Assembly (NCBI GenBank): GCA_020444775.1
Contig: JAGRHX010000508.1
Location: 1 to 5,825, forward strand
From: Gammaproteobacteria bacterium
GTDB taxonomy: Bacteria; Pseudomonadota; Gammaproteobacteria; HK1
DNA length: 5,825 bases
Direction: 5' to 3'
The notes beneath the pieces were generated by a model. That model saw only the letters and a list, made by a program, of their open reading frames with translations, was not told the origin of the DNA and ran no database searches. This document shows, piece after piece, positions 1-5,072 of the stretch. The position numbers and the translations under genes were made by a program. The stretch's first letter is position 1; every line of letters begins with the position of its first letter.

Positions 1-1776
1 GTGTCGGAAGGGCGGGTCGCCAAGATCAAGGAGATCAACCTCGTCGGCAACACGGTGTTCGAGGAGGAGGACCTGCTGGAACTCTTCCAGCTCACCACGC
101 CCGGTCTCTGGACCTGGGCCACGAACACCGACCAGTACTCGAAGCAGAAGCTCGCCGCGGATCTCGAGACGCTGCGCTCGTACTACCTCGATCGCGGATA
201 CATCAACTTCAACATCGAATCGACCCAGGTCTCGATCACGCCGGACAAGCAGGACGTGTACATCACGATCAACGTGTCCGAAGGTGAGCAATTCCGGGTC
301 CGCGAGGTGCGGTTGGCGGGCGACCTGGTCGTGCCCGACGAGAACCTCTTCCAGGCGGTGACCGTGCGTCAGGGCGGCGTCTTCTCGCGCAAGGACGTGA
401 CCGAGACCAGCGCCAACATCACCAAGTTGCTCGGCACCGAGGGCTATGCCTTCGCCAACGTCAACGCGGTGCCTGATATCAACGATCAAGACAAGACCGT
501 CCAGCTCACCTTCTTCGTCGATCCGGGTAAGCGGGTCTATGTGCGGCGGGTCAACTTCAAGGGCAACAGCAAGACCCGCGACGAGGTGCTGCGACGGGAG
601 ATGCGCCAGGTCGAGGGCGGCTGGATTTCCACCGAGGCGGTCGAGCGTTCCAAGGTGCGACTCGATCGCCTGGGCTATTTCGAGGAGGTGAACGTCGAGA
701 CCCCGGCGGTGCCGGGCACGCCTGACCAGGTCGACGTCGATTTCAACGTCAAGGAAGCGCCCTCGGGCAGCCTGCTCATCGGCGCCGGTTTCTCTCAGGG
801 GCAGGGGGTCATCATCAGCTCCAGCGTGACCCAGGACAACTTCCTCGGTACCGGCCACCGGGTCGGGCTGACCTTCAACAACTCCAAGGTCAATCGCAAC
901 TTCGGTTTCAGCTGGATCAAACCCTACTTCACCCTCGACGGTATCAGCCTCGGGCTGGATGCCCACCTTCGCAAGACCGACGCTGCCGACGCCAACATCT
1001 CCGATTATGATCTCGACCAGCTCGGCGGTAGCCTGACGCTGGGTATCCCGGTCACCGAGTTCAACAGCATCGACCTGGGGGTGGGTATCGAATCGACGCA
1101 GTTCGACGTCGGTACCAACGCTTCGCGCGAGGTGCTGGCATTTCGTGATGCCGCCGGTGACAAGTTCACCACCGTGTCGGTCAACGCCGCGTTCGCCAAC
1201 GACAGCCGCAACAGCAAGTTCTTCCCGACCTCGGGGGCCTTCACTCGAGTGGCTGGCGAGGTGGCGGTGCCCGGGCTCGACCTGAGCTTCTTCAAGGTCG
1301 ACCTGCAGCATCAGCGATTCTTTCCGCTGTTCGCGAGCCTGACCGGGATGCTGAACCTGGAGGTGGGCTATGGTGACGGACTGGGGAACACCGAGAATCT
1401 GCCTCTGTACACCAACTATTACGCGGGCGGCATACGCTCGGTGCGCGGATTCTCGGCCAACACCCTTGGGCCGCGCGATTCCAACAACGAGCCCCTCGGT
1501 GGCAGCCTGAAGGTGGTCGGCAACGCCGAGCTCATCATTCCGGCGCCGTTCCTGCAAGACGGCAAGACCCTGCGTCTGTCCGGATTCTTCGATGCCGGCA
1601 ACGTGTACGGACCGAACGAGGACTTCGAGATTTCCGAGCTGCGTTATTCCACCGGCGTTGCGGCGACCTGGTTGTCTCCTTTTGGTCCGCTCACGGTCAG
1701 CGTGGCCGCGCCCTTGGAGAAGCAACCGCGTGATGAGACCCAGATCTTTCAGTTCACCTTCGGGACCAGCTTTTGA
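1..1776 (+). CDS. bamA: BamA, outer membrane protein assembly factor (5'-truncated)
   Basis: This is the central subunit of the BAM complex, which folds and inserts beta-barrel proteins into the outer membrane. The 591 visible residues align with E. coli BamA from about POTRA 3 onward. POTRA 3 is roughly residues 8-93 (INLVGN, then DLETLRSYYLDRGY), POTRA 4 about 98-174 and POTRA 5 about 178-252 (VLRREMRQVEGGW, then PGTPDQVDVDFNVKE). The 16-strand barrel fills about 256-591. The family hallmark VRGF of loop 6 is at residues 481-484, and the chain ends in a beta-signal, FQFTFGTSF, with the terminal aromatic typical of outer membrane proteins. The GTG at base 1 is an internal Val codon, not a start; the signal peptide and POTRA 1-2 lie upstream of the window. 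Loop 6 is shorter than in E. coli and the fragment has no cysteine. Stop TGA is at 1774-1776. Identification is secure from motifs throughout. Confidence 0.97.
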   Translation: MSEGRVAKIKEINLVGNTVFEEEDLLELFQLTTPGLWTWATNTDQYSKQKLAADLETLRSYYLDRGYINFNIESTQVSITPDKQDVYITINVSEGEQFRVREVRLAGDLVVPDENLFQAVTVRQGGVFSRKDVTETSANITKLLGTEGYAFANVNAVPDINDQDKTVQLTFFVDPGKRVYVRRVNFKGNSKTRDEVLRREMRQVEGGWISTEAVERSKVRLDRLGYFEEVNVETPAVPGTPDQVDVDFNVKEAPSGSLLIGAGFSQGQGVIISSSVTQDNFLGTGHRVGLTFNNSKVNRNFGFSWIKPYFTLDGISLGLDAHLRKTDAADANISDYDLDQLGGSLTLGIPVTEFNSIDLGVGIESTQFDVGTNASREVLAFRDAAGDKFTTVSVNAAFANDSRNSKFFPTSGAFTRVAGEVAVPGLDLSFFKVDLQHQRFFPLFASLTGMLNLEVGYGDGLGNTENLPLYTNYYAGGIRSVRGFSANTLGPRDSNNEPLGGSLKVVGNAELIIPAPFLQDGKTLRLSGFFDAGNVYGPNEDFEISELRYSTGVAATWLSPFGPLTVSVAAPLEKQPRDETQIFQFTFGTSF

Positions 1777-1865
1777 GACGGGCCGCGGCGTTGCTCGAGC
1801 GGTCATCGGTGCCCCGCTACCACGCAGCATGGGGCGCACGCCACACCAGCAGGCGGCCGGTTCGA
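1777..1865 (+). other. bamA-skp spacer
   Basis: An 89-base gap with no convincing promoter or terminator. A weak inverted repeat, GCCCC at 1811-1815 and GGGGC at 1831-1835, is separated by 15 bases and has no T tract, so it does not look like an intrinsic terminator. The skp frame stays open back to a TTG at 1773 that overlaps the bamA stop, but the residues this would add look like neither a signal peptide nor any part of Skp. The Shine-Dalgarno-like AGGCGG at 1851-1856 lies 9 bases before the ATG at 1866 and supports that start. Confidence 0.5.
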
Positions 1866-2402
1866 ATGGACATCATGCCTAGGTTGTGGCTGCTGCTCGG
1901 GTTGCTGGTCGGATCCTCACTGGTGTCCTGTGCTTGGGCGGCGGAGCTGCGCATCGGCTTCGTCAACATCGAACGGATCCTGGCCGACGCGCCGCAGGCG
2001 CAGGCGGCCACCGCACGACTGGAGCGCGAGTTCGCGCCCAAGGACAAGGAGCTTGCGGAGCAGAAACAGCGGTTTCGTGATATCGAGGACGAGCTGGTGC
2101 GCAATCGGCTGTCGATGAGCTTCGACGAGGTGAGCCGCGCCGAATCCGAGCTGCGTGAGCTGGGGCGCAAGATAAAGCTGTTGCAGGACGAGATCGACCA
2201 GGAGCTGCGGGTGCGTCGCAGCCAGGAGCTGAGCAAGTTCCAGCGGCAGATCCGCGAGGTCATCGGGCGTCTGGCAAAGGAGAAGGACTTCGATCTGGTG
2301 CTGACCGCCGGAGTGTTCTACGCCTCCGAGAGGGCCGATATCACCGGTCTCGTGCTGTCCACGCTCAAAGATGAATTCAGCAAGGCTTCGCAGTCGAACT
2401 GA
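1866..2402 (+). CDS. skp: Skp/OmpH-family periplasmic chaperone
   Basis: Skp is a trimeric periplasmic holdase that binds unfolded outer membrane proteins after Sec export and delivers them to BAM. With the ATG at 1866 the product is 178 residues (E. coli Skp is 161). Residues 1-26 form a signal sequence with a hydrophobic core at 7-20. Mature sequence then begins with the strand LRIGFVNIERIL, equivalent to the KIAIVNMGSLF start of E. coli Skp. Residues about 47-140 are a charged, heptad-rich helical region, the long coiled-coil arms. The chain returns to the trimer body with DFDLVLTAGVFYASERADIT (141-160), matching the family C-terminal pattern. The start is chosen because AGGCGG lies 9 bases upstream and the signal peptide follows directly; ATG 1875 (MPRLW) is an alternative. 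The signal region contains LVSC (19-22), which fits a lipobox, competing with a signal peptidase I site at AWA (23-25). The position between bamA and lpxD is the canonical one. Confidence 0.93.
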   Translation: MDIMPRLWLLLGLLVGSSLVSCAWAAELRIGFVNIERILADAPQAQAATARLEREFAPKDKELAEQKQRFRDIEDELVRNRLSMSFDEVSRAESELRELGRKIKLLQDEIDQELRVRRSQELSKFQRQIREVIGRLAKEKDFDLVLTAGVFYASERADITGLVLSTLKDEFSKASQSN

Positions 2403-2430
2403 GGTGCCGGCGATCGTGCCCATGCACGTG

Positions 2431-2520
2431 TTCCCAGGGTTGGTTCACCCAGGGTTGTTCAGCCCGGGGTTGTTTCGTCCGGGGATACTGCGTGCGGGGA
2501 TGATCCGGGCAAGGATGCGC
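2431..2520 (+). repeat. Degenerate 15-base tandem repeat, about six units
   Basis: Units begin at 2431, 2446, 2461, 2476, 2491 and 2506. The first three are close to NNN-CCR-GGG-TTG-TTY (for example CACCCAGGGTTGTTC and AGCCCGGGGTTGTTT). The fourth keeps CCGGGG and then diverges, and the fifth and sixth are progressively more degraded (GCGGGGATGATC, GCAAGGATGCGC). The GGG core is the most conserved element, and divergence increases from 5' to 3'. Read in frame the units give pentapeptides x-P-G-L-F; read on the minus strand they also give pentapeptides. This suggests a minisatellite-like expansion that has since decayed. Function is unknown. Confidence 0.7.
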
Positions 2521-2553
2521 CGGGGGCGCCGCTGGTTCGGCATGGGGCCAATG

Positions 2554-2577
2554 GCGGGGCTGCGGGACCGGCCCCGC
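2554..2577 (+). promoter_or_regulatory. GC-rich hairpin in the skp-lpxD spacer
   Basis: A perfect 7-bp inverted repeat, GCGGGGC (2554-2560) and GCCCCGC (2571-2577), encloses a 10-base loop. No U-rich tract follows, so it is not an intrinsic terminator. It could slow ribosomes or RNA polymerase, or protect or process the mRNA between skp and lpxD. Such repeats also arise by chance in GC-rich sequence, so a function is only a guess. Confidence 0.35.
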
Positions 2578-2603
2578 GTGCCGCGCCGACGTCTCGACCG
2601 TGA

Positions 2604-2617
2604 GCCCGTGAGCGGGC
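2604..2617 (+). promoter_or_regulatory. Hairpin over the lpxD ribosome binding region
   Basis: GCCCG (2604-2608) pairs perfectly with CGGGC (2613-2617) around a TGAG loop. The only Shine-Dalgarno-like sequence before the GTG at 2625 is GAGCGGG (2610-2616), which lies in the loop and the 3' arm. The weak initiation signal would therefore be partly sequestered unless a translating ribosome opens it. The structure is seen in the sequence; the regulatory role is inferred. Confidence 0.35.
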
Positions 2618-2624
2618 CGCTCGC

Positions 2625-3713
2625 GTGAATCTGTCACTGGCGGAGATCGCGAGGCGGCTCGGCGCCGAGGTGGTGCTCAAGCCTGACACGCACGGCGGCG
2701 CATCCCGGATCACCATCGAGCGGGTCTCCACCCTTGCCGCGGCCGAGCCGGGCTGCATCACCTTTCTCGCCAACCGGCGTTATCGGCCGTTGCTGGCGGA
2801 CACGCGGGCCAGTGCGGTGATCCTGGCGGCAGACGATCTGCCGGACTGTCCGGTCAGCGCGTTGGTCATGGACAATCCCTACGCGGGATACGCGCGGGTC
2901 ACCGCGATGCTCAATCCGAGCCCGCGCGCGGCGCCGGGAGTGCATCCGAGCGCGGTGCTGGAGGCCGGTGCACGGGTCGACGCTTCCGCCAGCATCGGCG
3001 CGCATGTCTATGTCGGGGCCAACGCCCACATCGGCGCCCGCGTAAGGGTTCGCCCGGGGACGGTGATAGAGAACGACGTGTGCATCGGCGAAGACTGTGA
3101 GATCGGTCCGAACGTGACGCTCACCTTCGGCGTTCGACTGGGTGCGCGCTGCGTCCTGCATGCCGGGGTGGTGGTCGGCTCGGATGGGTTCGGCATCGCC
3201 AGCGACGACGGCCGCTGGGTCAAGGTGCCGCAGATCGGTGGTGTGGTGGTCGGCAATGACGTCGAGATCGGTGCCAACACCACCATCGATCGCGGGGCGC
3301 TGGAGGATACGTTGATCGGCGATGGCGTGAAGTTAGACAACCTGATACAAGTCGGGCATAACGTCCGGATCGGTGAGCACACCGCGATCGCCGCCTGTGT
3401 GGCCATCGGCGGAAGCGCCCGTATCGGTCGTCGCTGCACGATCGCGGGGGCGGCGTCTCTCGCCGGGCATCTGGAGATCGCTGACGACGTCCACCTGACC
3501 GCAACCTCGGCCGTCGCCAACTCGATCAAGCAGCCGGGTGTGTATTCGTCCGGGATGCCGGTCCAGGAGAATCGCGCCTGGCGCCGAAACGTGATTCGTA
3601 TGCGTCAGCTCGACGAGATGGCTCGGACCATCCGCGAGCTGCAGCGCCGGCTGGACGGGCTCGAGCGTGATCGCGGGCAATGCGCCGCGGACGACGAGGC
3701 GCCTCGGGAATGA
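2625..3713 (+). CDS. lpxD: LpxD, UDP-3-O-(3-hydroxyacyl)glucosamine N-acyltransferase
   Basis: LpxD transfers a 3-hydroxyacyl chain from ACP to the 2-amino group of UDP-3-O-acyl-glucosamine, the third step of lipid A synthesis, as a cytoplasmic trimer. The product is 362 residues (E. coli 341). Residues 1 to about 100 are the uridine-binding domain, with F47 and Y53 ([10 protein letters not shown]) at the uracil-stacking positions. About 105-315 is the left-handed beta-helix of hexapeptide repeats, with the family block VGSDGFG and WVKVPQIGG. The catalytic base is H245 ([10 protein letters not shown]. coli H239) and H282 (AGHLEI) matches E. coli H276. The C-terminus is a charged helix from about 325, longer than in E. 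coli. The start must be GTG 2625 or later because an in-frame TGA lies at 2601, and [15 protein letters not shown] aligns with the E. coli N-terminus. Residues at the E. coli acyl-ruler region are small (A296, A298). Confidence 0.97.
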   Translation: MNLSLAEIARRLGAEVVLKPDTHGGASRITIERVSTLAAAEPGCITFLANRRYRPLLADTRASAVILAADDLPDCPVSALVMDNPYAGYARVTAMLNPSPRAAPGVHPSAVLEAGARVDASASIGAHVYVGANAHIGARVRVRPGTVIENDVCIGEDCEIGPNVTLTFGVRLGARCVLHAGVVVGSDGFGIASDDGRWVKVPQIGGVVVGNDVEIGANTTIDRGALEDTLIGDGVKLDNLIQVGHNVRIGEHTAIAACVAIGGSARIGRRCTIAGAASLAGHLEIADDVHLTATSAVANSIKQPGVYSSGMPVQENRAWRRNVIRMRQLDEMARTIRELQRRLDGLERDRGQCAADDEAPRE

Positions 3714-3773
3714 GCTGCCGCGGCTGTATGCCCGGCTGGCGAATGCCCGGTAGTTTGTGGGTAATTCGGGGGA
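3714..3773 (+). other. lpxD-fabZ spacer with fabZ ribosome binding region
   Basis: A 60-base gap. It contains ATGCCCGG twice (3728-3735 and 3743-3750) and a purine run GGGGGA (3768-3773) that abuts ATG 3774 and lies 3 bases from ATG 3777. That spacing favours 3777 slightly as the fabZ start, but both are tighter than usual. No promoter or terminator is evident. Confidence 0.4.
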
Positions 3774-4226
3774 ATGATGGTCTCGCTTGATATCCAAGAG
3801 CTGTTCAAGTTTCTACCGCATCGATACCCGATGCTTCTGCTCGACAAGGTGCTCGAGTGCGAGCCCGGTTCCCATCTGGTCGCGCTCAAGAACGTCACCA
3901 TCAACGAGCCGTTCTTTCCCGGGCATTTTCCGCAACGACCGGTGATGCCGGCGGTGTTCATCATGGAAGCGATGGCCCAGGCGACCGGCATCCTGGCCCT
4001 GCAGACGCTCGGTCAGAGTCCCGGCGAAGACTGGATGTATTACTTCGTTGGTGTCGACAAGGCACGTTTCAGGAGCCCCGTGCTGCCCGGTGACCAGCTG
4101 ATTCTCAGGGTTCACCTCATCAAGCATTCGCGTGGTATCTGGAAGGTGAACTGCAAGGGCCTGGTGGACGACAAAGAAGTCGCCGAGGCGGAGCTCATGG
4201 GTGCACTCAGGACAGGTGAGGCTTGA
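3774..4226 (+). CDS. fabZ: FabZ, 3-hydroxyacyl-ACP dehydratase
   Basis: FabZ dehydrates 3-hydroxyacyl-ACP to trans-2-enoyl-ACP in fatty acid elongation, drawing on the pool from which LpxA and LpxD take lipid A acyl chains. The 150-residue product (149 from ATG 3777) has the single hot-dog fold and matches E. coli FabZ along its length: [15 protein letters not shown] at 14-28, [10 protein letters not shown] with catalytic H51, and the helix MEAMAQATG with catalytic E65. The His-Glu spacing of 14 equals E. coli H54/E68. [21 protein letters not shown] follows as expected. The residue after the proline before the helix is Ala60 ([10 protein letters not shown]), where most family members have Gly. 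The gene ends in TGA at 4224-4226, sharing four bases with the TTG start of lpxA, which implies coupled translation. Confidence 0.97.
   Translation: MMVSLDIQELFKFLPHRYPMLLLDKVLECEPGSHLVALKNVTINEPFFPGHFPQRPVMPAVFIMEAMAQATGILALQTLGQSPGEDWMYYFVGVDKARFRSPVLPGDQLILRVHLIKHSRGIWKVNCKGLVDDKEVAEAELMGALRTGEA
4214..4226 (+). promoter_or_regulatory. Ribosome binding site and TTGA overlap that set the lpxA start
   Basis: AGGTGAGG (4214-4221), a good Shine-Dalgarno match, sits inside the last codons of fabZ. The TTG at 4223 overlaps the fabZ stop TGA at 4224 as TTGA. Translation from this TTG gives [10 protein letters not shown], the usual LpxA N-terminus, and there is no nearby in-frame ATG, so the TTG start is well supported. 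Confidence 0.8.
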
Positions 4227-4993
4227 TTCATTCAACGGCTATAGTCGATCCAGCCGCTGAGATTGCGTCGGACGTCAGTATAGGGCCCTACTCGATCATC
4301 GGCGCCGACGTGCGCATTGGTCGTGGTACCTGGATCGGGCCGCACGTCGTGATCGAAGGTCCGACGAGGATCGGCGAAAACAACAAGATCTACCAATTCT
4401 GTTCCCTGGGCGATGTTCCTCAGGACAAGAAGTTCCAGGGCGAGCCCTCCGAGCTGGTGATCGGCGATCGCAACGTGATCCGCGAGTACTGCACGATGAA
4501 TCGCGGCACCGCGGGCGGCGGTGGCCTCACCCGTATAGGCAGCGACAACTGGATCATGGCGTACGTGCATATCGCCCATGACTGCCAGCTCGGCGATCAC
4601 AACATCCTGGCAAACGGCACGACCCTGGCCGGGCATGTGAACGTCGAGAGCTCTGTGACCTTCGGCGCATTCACGGTCATACACCAGTTCTGCTGTATCG
4701 GTGCGCACAGTTTCACCGCGATGGGCACGGTGGTGTTCAAGGACGTGCCGCCGTTCCTGATGGTGGCGGGCTGGTCTGCCAAGCCCCACGGTCTGAACAC
4801 CGAGGGACTGCGCCGACGTGACTTCGACCCGGAGGTGGTGCTCGAGCTGAAGCGGGCCTACAAGACCGTGTACAAGCAGGGCACGATTCTCGAGAAGGCC
4901 CTGGCCGCGCTGGAGCCGTCGGCGCAACGCCACGCGGAGGTCGGGCACTTCGTACGCTTCATCCAGGCCTCCACGCGCGGCATCGTGCGATGA
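4223..4993 (+). CDS. lpxA: LpxA, UDP-N-acetylglucosamine O-acyltransferase
   Basis: LpxA catalyses the first step of lipid A synthesis, moving a 3-hydroxyacyl chain from ACP to the 3-OH of UDP-GlcNAc, as a cytoplasmic homotrimer. The product has 256 residues (E. coli 262; the difference is at the N-terminus). Residues 1 to about 185 are hexapeptide repeats forming a left-handed beta-helix, and the rest is the helical C-terminal domain ending STRGIVR. Active-site residues align with a constant offset of 6: H116 and H119 (VHIAHDC, E. coli H122/H125), H138 (LAGHVNV, E. coli H144), H154 (VIHQFC, E. coli H160) and R198 (GLRRR, E. coli R204). M167 (HSFTAMG) occupies the position of E. coli G173, the hydrocarbon ruler, as in P. 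aeruginosa LpxA, which predicts a shorter, about C10, acyl chain. It starts at TTG, overlapping fabZ. Confidence 0.97.
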   Translation: MIHSTAIVDPAAEIASDVSIGPYSIIGADVRIGRGTWIGPHVVIEGPTRIGENNKIYQFCSLGDVPQDKKFQGEPSELVIGDRNVIREYCTMNRGTAGGGGLTRIGSDNWIMAYVHIAHDCQLGDHNILANGTTLAGHVNVESSVTFGAFTVIHQFCCIGAHSFTAMGTVVFKDVPPFLMVAGWSAKPHGLNTEGLRRRDFDPEVVLELKRAYKTVYKQGTILEKALAALEPSAQRHAEVGHFVRFIQASTRGIVR

Positions 4994-5072
4994 GCAGGCA
5001 GCAGCGCCAGACCGGGCTTGTGCGGCGATGCGCGAGCGCAAGGCCGTGTGCGGCCGGGCTGCATGAGGTGCC
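4994..5072 (+). other. lpxA-lpxB spacer with hairpin and lpxB ribosome binding site
   Basis: A 79-base gap. GGCCG (5042-5046) and CGGCC (5051-5055) form a perfect 5-bp stem with a TGTG loop, not followed by a T tract. GAGGTG at 5065-5070 is the likely lpxB Shine-Dalgarno site. A 30-codon frame starts at ATG 4990, overlapping the lpxA stop as ATGA, and ends at TAG 5080-5082 just inside lpxB. It encodes MSRQQRQTGLVRRCASAR and 12 further residues, recognised as nothing, and could at most carry ribosomes across the gap. Confidence 0.5.

Larger units (their letters stand above)
2403..2624 (+). other. Long skp-lpxD spacer, no recognised gene
   Basis: A 222-base gap where E. coli has only a few bases. 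It holds a degenerate 15-base tandem repeat (2431-2520), a 7-bp perfect GC hairpin (2554-2577) and a 5-bp tetraloop hairpin (2604-2617) just before lpxD. One frame on the plus strand is open across it and meets lpxD in a GTGA overlap. I found no sigma-70 or sigma-E promoter with acceptable spacing: GATACT at 2484-2489 resembles a -10 element, but the nearby TTGTTT and TTGTTC hexamers are 8 and 23 bases away. No T-tract terminator is present. Confidence 0.6.
2371..2628 (+). other. Candidate small ORF bridging skp and lpxD (unproven)
   Basis: An open frame of 85 codons from ATG 2371 (inside the end of skp), or 68 codons from ATG 2422 (MHVFPGL). Its stop TGA (2626-2628) overlaps the lpxD GTG start as GTGA, a geometry typical of translational coupling. 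The N-terminal half is a run of pentapeptides of the form x-P-G-L-F (FPGLV, HPGLF, SPGLF, RPGIL, RAGMI) encoded by the 15-base DNA repeat. The rest is rich in Arg and Pro (for example RMRRGRRWFGMGPM). No family is recognised. Neither ATG has a good ribosome binding site; GAGG at 2401-2404 is 17 bases from ATG 2422. In GC-rich DNA such frames often stay open by chance, and the reverse strand is open here too, so this is probably not a gene. Confidence 0.15.

Noticed and set aside
1..3. GTG at the first base as a start codon
   Set aside because: The protein begins in the middle of conserved BamA sequence just before POTRA 3, so this is an internal Val codon of a truncated gene.
1773..1865. N-terminal extension of Skp from a TTG overlapping the bamA stop
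   Set aside because: The extra 31 residues would put a non-hydrophobic, Arg-rich stretch ahead of a clear signal peptide. The ATG at 1866 has its own ribosome binding site.
1917..2423. 168-codon reverse-strand open frame antisense to skp
   Set aside because: Its Leu- and Gln-rich sequence is the complement of the Skp coiled-coil codons, and it matches no family.
2455..2489. Possible sigma-70 promoter (TTGTTC or TTGTTT with GATACT) ahead of lpxD
   Set aside because: Spacings of 23 and 8 bases are outside the workable range, and the TTG hexamers are simply parts of the tandem repeat.
2377..2773. Reverse-strand open frames across the skp-lpxD spacer
   Set aside because: They also show pentapeptide periodicity, but any frame through a 15-base repeat does. 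They run into the lpxD coding region with no start signals.
3728..3750. Direct repeat ATGCCCGG, two copies 15 bases apart, before fabZ
   Set aside because: Two short GC-rich copies are easily explained by chance, and no structure or known site is associated with them.
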